A stretch of 64,000 nt of DNA, from positions 8,246,001 through 8,310,000 of the forward strand of contig CM065307.1 in NCBI GenBank assembly GCA_033032175.1. The letters are read 5' to 3'. Each line of letters starts with the position of its first letter. Positions within the stretch are counted from its first letter, which is position 1. The notes beneath the pieces are model-generated. The model ran no database searches and was not told the origin of the DNA. It saw only the letters and a list, made by a program, of their open reading frames with translations. The DNA is from Saturnia japonica. Taxonomy: Eukaryota; Arthropoda; Insecta; Lepidoptera; Saturniidae. Below are positions 11,841-23,007 of this stretch, piece after piece. Position numbers and translations under genes: made by a program.

Positions 11841-11982
11841 TAAATCATTTAAACAAAAATTAGAGAAAAAAAATAATTTTAAGGTCATCAACCGAATCGT
11901 CATCCTCTGCGTCGTCAGTTGGAAATGTTTGTACAGTCCCAGAACCGGATGGACCTGGCTATGGCTCTGTGATATCCACATA

Positions 11983-12222
11983 TCATTGGGCTATCCCTAA
12001 TCTATATTTTTCGTTACTTCCAATTTGCCTCAATACGTCATCAGGTAGATAATCATTGAAACATGTGGATTGTTTAGAAGTCAAGCCCATTCTTACCTGA
12101 ATCAAATCAAAATCACATTAATCTTGTCTGCATTGAGAGCATCACGTAATTTATTTTTCATTAATCATTGTGCTAATTATGCTTTCAATAGCTGCATTAT
12201 AATGTGGAAGTGATATAACTTT
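11983..12222 (-). pseudogene. hAT transposase C-terminal fragment, decayed
   Basis: On the minus strand, 12222 down to about 12155 reads VISLPHYNAAIESIISTMI, like the start of the hAT dimerisation domain (consensus LPHSNAAVERVFS). After a stop and a frame change it continues KLRDALNADKINVIL, like the domain's K(L/M)RN(R/K)L..ETL.A block. A third stretch, MGLTSKQSTCFNDYL to the stop at 11983, reads as the ordinary tail of such a protein. At least one stop and one frameshift interrupt it. It is an isolated tail; the rest of a transposase was not seen nearby. The assignment rests on motif resemblance only. Confidence 0.55.
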
Positions 12223-13083
12223 TAAACTTATTTATAAGTTTAAAACCATTAATAAGTATGGTATAATTGAACAAACATTTCAATATAGCGCTAGATTTTC
12301 CGCTTGGAGTCAATTGCTATTAATGGGAGTTGATTACACTAAAAGTTCGCTAGATCTAGCGCCGAAAGCGCTAAAATGGCAGCCCTTCAGCTGGCAAGGT
12401 AGTGAACAGCAGTGAACAGTTCATTAAAAACCATAGATTAATGTTCTTTTTTTATAATTACAAAGGTCATAGATAAAATTCCAACATTTATGTACTTTGT
12501 TTTTTTATTTATGTAGGTCTTGATGTGGGTCTACTGAAATTGCTAAAGACCAATAATTATTTATGTTAAATATTTTTTAATAAAAATATTATTTGAACCG
12601 TGTCTAAAATAAGTAGGTAATAAAAGTGATGGTCTTAGAAGGTGTTATTTGTTATTTATCTCTGGTGTTAATAGGTACCAAAGACAATTATCTGATACTA
12701 TCAAAATATTCGCTATAGTACCTACATACTAGCTACATACATACTGTTCAGAATTATTAAAAAATATTCTTTACTTTTATAAAAGATATAAGATAGTTAT
12801 GTAATAGGTCATGGACGAATAAAAAGTGATATGTAAAGATAGTCTAACCCTCAGAATAAAGAGTGTATAGCCTGACCAGGAATTAAAAAAACCTTCGTCA
12901 ATCGTCATATTCTTTTACTTGCAACAGCAATGCTTACGTTTATTATTTGACAAATTCTGTCAAAGTTAAGTTTGAATTTGTAACTGGTTTCTCGTGTAAT
13001 GTATATTTATTTTAGTTAAAATTCTATATTATAATTGTAACTGTGGTAGTCTGTCAGATAGTCTGTGGTAGAGTTTAGAATAG
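12223..13083. other. Unassigned DNA
   Basis: AT-rich, no recognised gene or element. A short GC-richer segment at 12340..12410 has several near-palindromic words (GCTAGATCTAGC, AGCGCT) but no clear terminal repeats. Confidence 0.3.
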
Positions 13084-13728
13084 GTGATGGTTCGGCTCAG
13101 TTCGGCTAGGATGAGCCTGAATATTAGTATAGCGGTTGCCGCGGAGCCATACCACGTTCCGGCTCAGAATAAGTGGGCTGGGGACCTGGATGGCTCCGTG
13201 GCAGTTTATAGCCCAGAAATACCCCTCTCCGTCAAAGAGAGGGGGTCGGAGTTCGTGGCGGTCGCCTGGGGAGGGTACGCCATTATAGGGGTGTACTTCT
13301 CCCCTAACCGGGCCCTAGTGGAGTTTGAGGCTTTTCTTGACTCCCTGGGGCTGGCGGTGAGGCGGCTGACGCCGCTCCCCATCATCCTGCTTGGCGATCT
13401 GAATGCCAAGTCAGGGGCATGGGGGGCGGTGACCACGGACCCTCGAGGCACGGCCGTCGAGGAGTGGGCAGTCCAGGTTGGGCTGTCTCTCCTCAACAGG
13501 GGCACGACGCATACGTGCGTGCGACATAATGGGGGGTCGGTGGTGGACTTGTCGTTCGCCACTCCGTCTGTCGCACGCCGTGTGCGAGGATGGAGAGTAC
13601 TGGAGGAGGTAGAGACCTTGTCTGATCATAGATATATTCGATTCGAGGTCTCCACCTCCTCAGGAGAGCTGGCGTCCAGCCCTCGTAGCGGGGCGACATT
13701 GGGTGTCCCAGGAGTTCTGTTGAACTGA
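13084..13728 (+). pseudogene. R1-clade LINE ORF2 fragment: APE endonuclease domain
   Basis: The 214-codon open frame encodes an apurinic-type endonuclease domain of an R1-like LINE. Recognisable parts are AAEPYHVP (the catalytic E-P-Y block), LGDLNAKSGAWG (the D-x-N block) and SDHRYI near the end (the S-D-H block). The link VDLSFATPSVARRV is also typical of the family. The usual N-terminal NLNR block is missing or scrambled, and the frame stops just after the endonuclease, so no reverse transcriptase follows. Base composition is much more GC-rich than the flanks, as for the LINE copies at 36998..41369. The frame is open for its whole length, so this fragment is probably not very old. Confidence 0.85.
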
Positions 13729-14366
13729 TTGCTTGCGGTGCTAGTGTTTTGAGATTTAAGGCGGTTACACCCACGTACATACAGTTAACTGCACACATAA
13801 ACACATACTTCACAATTGGCCGTCCAGGTCGCCGGGGTGCGGTCAGGGATACCGCCCACGCCTGTGGAGGTGAGTCTTCTTTTCTTTGTAATCAATTACT
13901 GCGTATCGCAGCAATAGGTTCGAGAGGGATCGTGATTCGCGAAGATGGATTCTAGGGCCCAGCGTACGTCACGCAAATAGTACGTCGTGAACCTTCTCGA
14001 ACAGTTATCATGCAAAGGAGCAATGTACGATGGAAAATTATAGGACTAATAAAATCGTTCTCTGGCGATCGAAATAGCAAGCCAAAGTTTAAGTGAAACA
14101 GAACATTATGTACATCAGCTTAGCTGAGCGTGATATTATCCGAACGCATACGTGGCTACTCAAGTAGACTAGTGAACTTGAATTACTGTAACTTAGTTTT
14201 GTAACTTGGCCAGAATGAACCACGAATAACATAACTGAAGTAGGTACTTCTTATTCATCTTGATTTGGCGCCGCAAAAATCACTTGCCTGTTTAAAGGTA
14301 AAGTTACGTAATTTTGCAACAATAGGCCCATGTCAGCAAATAAAAATTGGGGTCCATGAGACGTAA

Positions 14367-14515
14367 ATGAGGGTCAACGATAATGGATCTCATATATGCA
14401 GACCCAATTTAGGCCCTAAGAAGGCAATTATGAAAGTCACCACACTACCACCGGTTAGGAAAACATCACAGTTATTGAGAAGAGCCGGCAAGAAATTCGA
14501 TCGGGTTTCTCACCT
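14367..14515 (-). repeat. 3' tail of a jockey-type LINE
   Basis: In reverse, AAACCCGATCGAATTTCTTG ... GGCTCTTCTCAATAACTG ... GTGACTTTCATAATTGCC matches the 3' end of the jockey-like reverse transcriptase fragment at 59770..59870. The same tail also appears, shorter, at 34406..34482 and around 45757..45785. This is a 5'-truncated retrotransposed end. Confidence 0.6.
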
Positions 14516-14534
14516 TTTTTATTTATTATCTGTA

Positions 14535-14630
14535 CAGTATACATATTATATTGCATGCATAGATTAATTGTTGTTTCCGCGCACAACAAATAATTAATCT
14601 ATGATTGCATGTATATATTTATGTACATAC
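14535..14630. repeat. Long imperfect palindrome (hairpin or tiny fold-back MITE)
   Basis: The arms read inwards as GCATGCATAGATTAATTGTT and, on the other side, the near-complement around CAAATAATTAATCTATGATT. They are separated by the short GC-rich loop TTCCGCGC at 14575..14582. Outer parts (GTATACATA ... TATGTACATAC) extend the symmetry to about 96 bp. Such structures are often fold-back MITEs. I see no certain target duplication. Confidence 0.65.
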
Positions 14631-14790
14631 ACTATGTATGCAGTTATTGTTATTTTAGTGGATTTACAGAGAGGGAATCACTTCCAGACATAACCGTCAT
14701 CCACCCCATAATATACATCTGATAAAACACCGTCACACTTGTTTTAGTTTTCTAAGTAGATGTAGGACCCCGCGTCTGCCTGTATTAGTA

Positions 14791-16075
14791 TTAGGTCCTT
14801 ACATATGAAATTGGCGTTTTGTATGGGAGGAATATGAAGTCAATTTTATTTTCTAAAATATATTTAATTAATCAAAGTATGCACCGTTGTTATCTATGCA
14901 CTTTTGCCATCACATAGGTAGTTTATTGATCCCTTTACTAAAAAAACCATGGGGGCGAGAATCAATAAACCCTTTGAAGGCGGTTTGGACTGCCGCATCG
15001 GAGATGAATTTTTTTACTTGTAAGAAGTTGTCCAAGTTCCGGAAAAAATGGTAATCTGTTAGAGCAAGGTCCGGGGAGTACGGTGGATGTCGCAGACATT
15101 CCAATTGTAGCTCATGTAACTTAGTGGTTGTTTGTTGTGCAGTGTGTGGTCTTGCGTTGTCGTGAAGCAGCAGTGGCCTAGAGCGATTGACCAATCTCGG
15201 TTGTTTAGCAGCTAGTTCTTCCTTCATGGTTTGCAGTTGCTGACAATAGATATCTGCCGTAATCTTTGGCCAGATTTTAGAAAGCTGTAGTGAACGACAC
15301 CGGCTCTAGTCCACCAAACACTCACAAGTAACTTTTTCTGAGTCAATTTTCGTTTATGGCAGGATTTGGCTGGGTCTCCAGGGTTCAGCCATTGCGACGA
15401 GCGCTTCCGATTATCGTACAGTATCCATTTTCATCGCAAGTAATGATTCGATTTAAAATCCCTTCATTATTGTGTCGGTTGAGCAAAGTAACACAGCAGT
15501 CGACGCGTGTGTTATAAGTTCGATTCACTCAATTCATGAGGTACCCATCGTTCAAGTTTTTTACTTTCCCGATTTGCTTCAGGTGGATTATTACAGTTTT
15601 ATCACTTACCCCGAAGCCTGGAGCTATCTCTGAAGTGCTTTGTGATGGTTCCGCTTCCACAATAGCCTTTAATTCTTCATTTTCCACTTTGGTCTCCGGC
15701 CGTCCACGGGGTTGGTTCTAAAGGGCGAAATTTCCAGAACGAAAACGTTTAAACCAAAAACGTACCATGCTTTCTTTTGCGACACCAGCGCCGTACACAT
15801 CATTAATCCTTCCAGCTGTTTCTGCAGCACTGGTACCATGGTAGAACTCGTACTCGTAAATATAACGATATTTCATGTTTTCCATTGCGCGGTAATAAGC
15901 GCCGGCAAAGAAAAAAAATAATGAGGAAAAACAAATGAATGACTGTTTTCAAAACTCAAATGTACCAGCTAAATGAATTTATAAATTTGAATTTGGAATT
16001 ATTAACCAAAGAGGAGATATTTCAGATCAAAGTGTTTAGTACGACAAAACACTAATTTCATATGTAAGGACCTAA
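14791..16075 (-). mobile_element. Mariner transposon, full length, broken transposase
   Basis: 1285 bp flanked by the TA target duplication (14789..14790 and 16076..16077). Terminal inverted repeats begin TTAGGTCCTTACATATGAAAT on the left; the right end is its complement. The transposase gene lies on the minus strand. Two further copies with the same ends occur at 19152..19759 and 53016..53957. Confidence 0.93.
14910..15885 (-). pseudogene. Mariner transposase (DD34D), interrupted
   Basis: The start is the ATG at 15885, giving MENMKYRYIYEYEFYHGTSA, typical of a mariner helix-turn-helix N-terminus. The second catalytic aspartate lies in LLLHDNARPHTA. The third lies in YSPDLALTDYHFF, exactly 34 residues later, so the catalytic pattern is DD34D. 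The first aspartate is in the CDENGY block near 15435. In-frame stops (one after about 54 codons, in RSGNFAL*) and frame changes near 15230 and 15540 make it a pseudogene. The C-terminal 105 codons (14910..15227) remain open. Confidence 0.9.
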
Positions 16076-16077
16076 TA

Positions 16078-16642
16078 ATATAGCCTATGTTTCTCGCTGA
16101 TACTGTAGCTTTATATTGGTGAAATAATTTTTAAAATCGGTCCAGTAGTTTTTGAGTTTATCCATTATAAACAAAAAATCAAATTTTTCCTCTTTATAAT
16201 ATGTATTGGTATAGAAAATGACATATAAATTGAATGATGACGTCACGGAACTATAATGTCGCGTTTTTGTGGCGTGTTTTTATTTAATTGAAGCAATATT
16301 ATTAAATCACTTTTTAGAGTGTAATTATGTTTTTTTTTTATTCATAGGTATTATTTTCAACATATAAAGTGTTCAAAACAATTTTTCAAAAGTTGTGAAC
16401 TCCCGGAATTAAAACCAATCAATAATTGTATGTAAGTACTTATTTGAAGTTTTTTATTTAATTATTTTAAAGTTTCCCTAATCTAATGGCCATAAAAATC
16501 GTGAAAACACAACAGTAGCAAGTCTAGCTTGTACAACATTAAATGATTAGATGTTCATTAAATAAATAGCCACAAAATTGTATTTTTTGAAGTTTTTTGA
16601 TTTGGATCCATTGAATATTCGTAATGCTTAATGTATGTAAAT
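16078..16642. other. Spacer between mariner and the zinc-finger gene, with probable 3' UTR
   Basis: No gene. A Helitron/SINE-like scrap (TTAAAATCGGTCCAGTAGTTTTTGAG, split here as AAAATCGGTCCAG) lies at 16120..16170. The part nearest 16642 should be the 3' untranslated region of the minus-strand zinc-finger gene; a possible polyadenylation signal (AATAAA on the minus strand) is at 16453..16458. Confidence 0.35.
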
Positions 16643-19600
16643 TTAAAGGAAATCATCGAGCGCCTTGTATATATCGAAAGTTTTGTCTTCTTTTTGTTGT
16701 AATATACCAATATAATCTTCTTCTTTCGCTATACATAAATTTTTAAGTATTTCTGATGGTGAAGGCACATTATTGTCTATAGAATTAGTGTCTATCAGAT
16801 CTTCAATATTCTTTTCGAATATATCCATATTTTCGGCTTCATATTTATTTTTTGTCGATAAACTCGAAGAAACATTGGAATGTTGCTGTAAGTTAGATTC
16901 ATCGAAAGTATCGGCTATTAAAGTAAAATTTTCAGATTCCATGTCTTCTAATGACAGCTTTGCTCCAGTGCGGACTAATTCTGCATTGGCTTCAGAAACT
17001 ACCAGAAAACTAATTTCCTGATTCGAGTCCTTTGTTTCTTCTGTAAAAGGAGAGTCCGAATGAACATGTTTCTTTTTCAACATTTCAACAAGATCACCAT
17101 TTTGACGCACCACAGTTCCTGGTGGTTGAGCTTGACATTTGTGAGTTCTTTGTGAGACCTGAAATTAATTTAAAAAATCTATTACCAGATGTGCTCCACG
17201 GTTTCACCGTTAAATTAATTCGACCAACTCTCCAACGGGCCGCCGCGCCGCGCCGCGCTGCTTACTCCCCGACGTGTATCCTAATGGACAGTTCACACGC
17301 AACGATATATAGTAGCGATTTCAGAATATACAGTTAAATCTCTTTTTATATACAATTCTAAGATTATGTATCTTCCTAACTACTATATTATCCCTGTTGG
17401 CATATGGATCGATGGCTTTGTATTTATCGACAAGCCTCTTGTAGGCGGCATTTTTTTGTTGCGATCGTGGTACTTCTTTGATGTTGTCTTCCAAAGGCAT
17501 GTTTCGCTTCTGTAGCTTTCTATAAACTCTTCCAGTTGTTCGCGGTGTCCACATTTTCGTCTGCAAAGAGTGCGATCCACGCGTGCGCACACAAGCGAGC
17601 TCCGTGACGAACGATGCCGAACTGAGCGGCCGCCATCCACACGCGACGATAAAACTATGTAAACGCAATCGACAACGATCTATCTCATAGAAATTGTAGC
17701 TGCCGCCGATGAACGATGATAATCTGCAACGATTTTTCATACACATGATCGATAAAACCTACATCAGTAACAACCCTGATCTACACCTACGTATGTTTGT
17801 AGTTTATAGTCTGAAGGTACATTTATGGCGTATTTTTACACGTAAGGACATTTGTATGTTCTATCAATTGCAAAGGGTTATGTAAGTTTTTAGATAGATT
17901 TTAACGCCATTTTTAAATGTTTAAAATAATTAAAAATATCTACTTGCTCGATCTAATTTTCTACGGTAGATGTCTTTGTTTGGTGTTTGTGCAATCAAGA
18001 TTTTAATTAAATTACATTAAATAAACATACTGGATATTAAAGGGTTATAAAAATATAAAAGTTATTAGATAAAATTAGCTTTCGTAAGGGACGGTTAACA
18101 TTTAAAATGATTTAAATTGGGTATTGTCAAAGCTTATACCGATCAAATACCGTAGGGTGAGATTGAGGTGAGGGGAGGTTTTTATTTAGTTGCTGTTTTT
18201 CATACACGAAAATAAAATATACTACGCGGACGAAGTCCCGGGCACTGGTAGTATTTGTATATACGTAGATAACTAACTTACTTTGTATCGGAAGCTTTTT
18301 TCACAAGCAGTGCATTTATAAGGCATTACTCCAGTGTGAATTCTCCTATGGACTAAATAAGAAACTCTTTGGCGGAAACATTTCCCTGTAATATAATCAG
18401 AAACGTATATTTTAAAATATTTTATATTAAATGTGCCCGCGATTTCGCCTCACTTATAAATTTTGTGTCACTCCTTAGAGTCGTTTGTGAAGATAAATAG
18501 CCTAGAATTATCCTCAATAAACGGGCTATCTAACGTAAAAGATTTTTTAACGAATTGGTAGTTCCTGAGATTAGCGCGTTCAAACATAAAAACTTACCAA
18601 CCTTTCTAATATGTGTAGGTATAGACTTAGATTTATTACTACAATAAAATATTCTGCTTAAACGGTAAATAGTAAGAGCAAGCGACAATGTTAAAAAAAC
18701 AAGATTTAAATTTTTTAAAGTCAAAATAAATTGTTCTGATTTTCTTTAAATACTAACGAGGCGAGGTACCAATATAACAAGAAGTCTCAAATTACTTAAT
18801 TGTCGACTTAATTATAATTATGCTATATAATGAAATAACTTCACTAACCACAAGTTTCACATGAAAACGGCTTTTCTCCCGTGTGGATACGTTGATGATT
18901 GTGAAGAGTAGATAGTTCCTTGAAGGCGCGACCGCAATATGTGCAGGTGTGGGGTTTCTCGTCGTTGTGATACAAAAGGTGTTTATGGTAAGATTGTTGA
19001 AATGTAAAAGTTTTATTACATTGCGTACAGGCATACGGAGTTTCTCCTGAAAAGAAAACATGTACAAAAATCTACGTATATATGAAATTTAAATAATGGG
19101 AATCTTCAACCTTACAACAATGATGTTAAAAACAAGACCTATTTTATACTATTAGGTCCTTACATATGAACATAGCGTTTTATAAGAAAAAAGTAAAACG
19201 AGTAATTATATAAATATATAATAATTGATTTAATCAATCCGAAGTATGTACCATTATTATCTATGTTTCAAATTAATTAAAAATATTTTATCACTGACAC
19301 CTGCCGCTAACTCTTACGTGGTCTGCGATGGATCCGCTTACACGATCACCTTTAATAATTCTCCATTATCAATAAAGGTATCCGGCCTTCCATGAGGTTT
19401 GTTTCGTAGGTTAAAATTTCAAGAACGAAAACGTTGAAACCAAAAACGTACCGTGTTTTTTTTACAGTAGCTTCCTTACACACATAATTAATCCTTCGAG
19501 CTGTTTCTGCAGCGCTGATGCCACGATGGAACTCATATTCGTAAATAACGCAATATTTTAAGTTTTCTATCTTGTGAAAAGAACGATGTCAAAGAGAAAT

Positions 19601-21706
19601 CAAATGGTGCGAAAATAAATGAATCACCAAATTCGAAACACCAATATACAAGCTTAAATTTGAAACAAATTTGAATTTGGAATTCCTACCCAAACGCCAG
19701 TTATTTGAGATCAAAACAACCAGTTCAACAAATCGCCAATTTCATATGTAAGGATTTAATATATGGAGCAAACGCAAAGCGTATGTAATATTTAATGAAG
19801 TGAAAACTTCTTTAATACCGTTGCGTTGTGATTTGAAACCCGATGAAACGAAAAAGCGACGACAAAAATACACAAACACATACATCTATAGGATTTAGCC
19901 TACGAGAGAATGAAATAGAATACATTTACATTAAACACGATTAATGCAAATCCGGATTTTCGTAAATATTATGATTGTCGTTTCGTCGTTGATTTGCGCT
20001 AGCGGCGCGGTGTGAGACGAACAAACACGGGTGGTCGGCAGGTTCGAGTGCTGCTGATTTAGGATTTTTAAAAAGGGATTTTAAAGAATATAGTTTTGTT
20101 TTCTGAAGACTTCACTTCTACCACGTGTGAATTGCACAGACTTTTTTTTTATGACGTTTAAAATAGTGATAAGTATACAGAGCGTTGTACCCTAGACATA
20201 CGACAAGTCTGTCACTCTATTTGTAGATCTTAAAGCTACCTTTTATATTTCTAAATAATATTTATCGAGAAACTGAAAATTGTCTTACGTATGTACATAA
20301 CAATTTGTGCTATATGCCAACTGCGCCAGGTGTGACAGTGCAGCGCGGCCGCGGCGGGGCGGTAGCATTCTTATAAAGGCTTATTAATAATTAATTTATT
20401 AGTCTACGCTGTGTTCCAACGCGGAAATAAATCATTATACCTTTATACTTCATAAAGGCATAAATGAATGCAAACATGTCCATAACAGGTTAGATTTGAC
20501 CTGTCCAAACAAAAATAGTTATTTTTGATGATAATTTATTGGTACATAAAACGGTAACTTATGGGTACTCAGCAACTAAAAAAGCAACATGTTTAGTAAA
20601 ATAGAAATCACTTTTGCCTCGAAACAACGAATGATTTCGCTTCAAGTCTGTTATGACGACTTCACCTTAACTTAGATTAAAGCGGAAAACTAGTGAAAAG
20701 CCAAAATAAAAAACAACTTTGGTTAAGAAGAGTGCCACATTATGTATATTTATTGCATTCGCGATAAAAGTTAATCATAATAGACGTATGTACGTTTAAG
20801 AGTATGAATGAATTATTGTTAGTATGAATTACCTCAAGCTAACACCAATTATTTATAACCTGTATGAAGACGCTTGTGTTTCTTCAAGAAATACTTTGTT
20901 GTGAAACTTTTTCTACAAACATCACACTGCCATTGCTTATTATCGTGTCTTTGAAATGTAACCGACTTATCGTCAATAGTTGAATGTTCATTTTTACTAT
21001 CACCATCGTTATTTCCAGTTGCATCCGTATTTCCTGATAAAAACCCATAATGTGCTACCCTTAAGTGTACCATCAGAGATCCTCTCATTTTAAAATTTTT
21101 TGGACATAAATGACAGTGGTATCTTGTGAATTGTTGATTAGAATTTTCGTCGATGTTGTGAATTAAACATCTATGCATTCTCAATATATTACTATCGACA
21201 AACTGCAAGCCACATATATTACATGTAGTATTTGATTGAACCAATGGTAATTCTTTTTTAACAAAAACATCTTCTGTTTGTATAAGTTCTTCAACAGGCC
21301 TTTGTGATATGTCTATAAGTGGGACAGTATTCAATGAAATAACAGGTAGTTTTGGATAAATCTTAACAAATTTCACTGGTGATATTGCTGCCTGTGAGGT
21401 TGTTTTATTTTTAGACGACGACGATTTAGGTTTCTTCTGTTGCGGGACTGGAGAAACTTCTAATTTTATTTTATCGTTTGGTAGAGATTTATCTTTTTCT
21501 GGGCATTTCTTAATCGGTAATAATTTCACGTGGCTAAATAAATGTATAGTTAATTTATCTAACCCAGATACTTCTTCTTGACAAACTGGACATATGATTA
21601 CATTTGTTGAAACGTGTATCAATCTATCTCTTAGTGATTGTACTGTATCAAAAATTCCAGTATGTGAACATATCGGACAAGGCAAGGAAGCTGCGTCAGC
21701 ACTCAT
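16643..21706 (-). CDS. C2H2 zinc-finger protein, four exons, about 554 residues
   Basis: Exons, 5' to 3' on the minus strand, are 21706..20860, 19046..18849, 18385..18282 and 17158..16643. All introns are GT-AG and every junction keeps the frame (1665 nt, 554 codons plus stop). Degenerate finger-like C10-C13 is followed by fingers at about 39-59, 162-183, 198-219, 261-281, 289-309, 317-337, 345-365 and 373-391. The last five lie close together with TGEKP-like linkers, and the final one has CxxC...HxC spacing. Two introns split fingers after the first glycine. A Ser/Lys-rich linker (about 60-160) has two sumoylation-like sites (IKLE, VKKE). Residues about 392-554 form an acidic, finger-free tail. 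This looks like a nuclear DNA-binding transcription factor; I do not recognise an ortholog. The ATG at 21760 in the same frame would add 18 hydrophobic residues and is less likely. Confidence 0.88.
17321..17640 (-). pseudogene. MADF (SANT/Myb-like) domain fragment in zinc-finger intron 3
   Basis: Two overlapping minus-strand frames together read like one MADF domain. The first part, [18 protein letters not shown] followed by [13 protein letters not shown], lies around 17440..17550. The second, [15 protein letters not shown] to [15 protein letters not shown], lies around 17340..17450. The switch falls at the run of seven A (17451..17457 in plus coordinates, T's), consistent with a one- or two-base slip. 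MADF domains occur in insect transcription factors and beside PIF/Harbinger transposases. The GC-rich flanks (17235..17260, 17570..17640) look foreign to the intron. I favour a transposon-derived relic over an alternative exon. Confidence 0.6.
17905..18255 (+). repeat. Unclassified dispersed repeat, copy 1
   Basis: This stretch shares ordered blocks with 43128..43258 and 44588..44745: TAGATTTTAACG, AATAATTAAAAA(T)ATCTA, GTAGATGTC.TTGTTTGG.GTTTG, GGACGGTTAACATTT, AGCTTATACCG and ATACC.TA.GGT.AGATTGA. In the second location the element is split by about 1.3 kb of other repeat DNA. No terminal repeats or coding region seen. Confidence 0.7.
19152..19759 (-). mobile_element. Deleted mariner in zinc-finger intron 1
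   Basis: 608 bp with the same ends as the mariner at 14791..16075 (TTAGGTCCTTACATATGAA left, its complement right) and TA on each side (19150..19151, 19760..19761). The centre, including the catalytic core, is deleted; remnants of the N-terminal region are readable around 19430..19570. It is orientated as the first copy. Confidence 0.9.
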
Positions 21707-21760
21707 TGAACTTTTAGAAAATAATTTATATACGTTTAATGCGTAAATGAAGGCCAACAT

Positions 21761-22128
21761 ATACGTATGCTAGCTCATCGACACGATACTAAAGCTTGTT
21801 GGAAATGTTGGAGTTATTTTTGGAAATTTGCGTACCTACGTAGATTTTGGCGGCATTTCAAGATATTTGAAACTACTTCATAAATGACATTAATTCGTAG
21901 ATTATTAAATCTTACTGTCAATGGAAAACGCTGCTTCTCGGACAAAAACACAGTTGCTGGTGTGGCTACAGGCATTTGTGTAGTTTTTTTTTTGTTTAAT
22001 TTTTACAACAAATTAGTAAAATTTTAGCCAATTAATTTGAAGGTATTTAAAATTTGTAAACGGTAAAGTGTTCTTAAAACAAATGGAAAGATTTCAAACT
22101 GTCATAATACCTAGTCGTTTTTGTTTTT
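21761..22128. promoter_or_regulatory. Probable upstream region of the zinc-finger gene
   Basis: This lies just upstream of the minus-strand start codon and ends at a MITE. It should contain the zinc-finger gene's promoter if there is no distant 5' untranslated exon. I see no clear TATA box or initiator that I would name. The call is by position only. Confidence 0.3.
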
Positions 22129-22510
22129 GATGTGAAACATCTAATGTGGCGGGTCAGACCGATTGTTGGAACCAATGTTGGAGGGTGTTAGCGTGGCGAC
22201 GCTTTAACCCCAACGTTGGTTGGTGTGGAACCGAGTTTTTTTTTTAATAGACAGACTGGATCATTTCAAAGTTTCATGTTAAAACATTGATAGATTAAAA
22301 GCGGTTGGTTGTGATCGCGACCACCATACACATAGTAATAAAATAAACATTTTCGCAGTGACTTTCTTTCAGAAGTGAAATTTATAAAAGTTTTAACAAA
22401 AAGCGTCGTGTATACATACATCAGCCAGTACAGTACAGGTATAGGGTACGGGTACAGTCAGTCACACACATAAACTTTTATTTAAAATATTTACTAAGAT
22501 GTTTCACATC
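22129..22510 (+). mobile_element. MITE-like element with 14-bp perfect terminal inverted repeats
   Basis: The ends are GATGTGAAACATCT (22129..22142) and its exact complement AGATGTTTCACATC (22497..22510). The left 190 bp match, in reverse, the block at 33735..33975, which supports a mobile repeat. No coding capacity. No target duplication is evident. Confidence 0.7.
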
Positions 22511-22816
22511 TACCGAGCAGGCGTCCTGAGATGGGTAACTTTGTTATTCGTAAATTTGTGTTGTTTGTATATTGTGTAATACATGTGACATGTTACTTAA
22601 TGGAAGTTATTGTGCAAAAGAGAAGTGGATTGGAAATATTAAGATGGACCATGAATTTTGAAATGCCACAAAAACACCCTAGAAAGTATAATAACAAGGA
22701 TGCAACTATATTTTTAGAATAAGTACTGAATTCATCATAGGATAGAACACTCGATAGTCACTCGATAATGGTAGTAATGGCCAAAGGCGGCGTAAGGCGG
22801 GGACGAGGTGGGCCAC

Positions 22817-22909
22817 CAAAATAGCCGGGAGCAGGACAGCAAGATTCGCGCGTGTGCCCGATCGATGGCATTCTGTAATCCACGTGAGCGAAGCCGTGGA
22901 CACAGCTAG
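22817..22909 (+). mobile_element. Short Helitron, copy B (3' end only)
   Basis: Only the 3' terminal part is present: AATAGCCGGGAGCAGGACAGC ... ATTCTGTAATCCACGTGAGCG, then GGACACAGCTAG with T after it. It matches the ends of copies A, C, D and E. Confidence 0.75.
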
Positions 22910-23007
22910 TTATAAACAAACACCTTTCTACTTATATCACTGTCTGACTCTGTTATTTATATAGTCATTTGTTATACTAAATAATCTATTACGTACTTTA
23001 TTTTTTA

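Noticed and set aside
13206..13813. Minus-strand open frames across the endonuclease fragment
   Set aside because: They are antisense shadows of the GC-rich endonuclease coding sequence.
17290..17330. Possible small gene at the MADF fragment with its own start at 17746
   Set aside because: The N-terminal part of that frame is cysteine- and serine-rich with no similarity to a MADF protein, and the domain is split by a frame change.
20330..20370. GC-rich patch (GCGCGGCCGCGGCGGGGCGG) in zinc-finger intron 1 as an alternative promoter
   Set aside because: No start codon or exon in a suitable frame follows it; composition alone is not enough.
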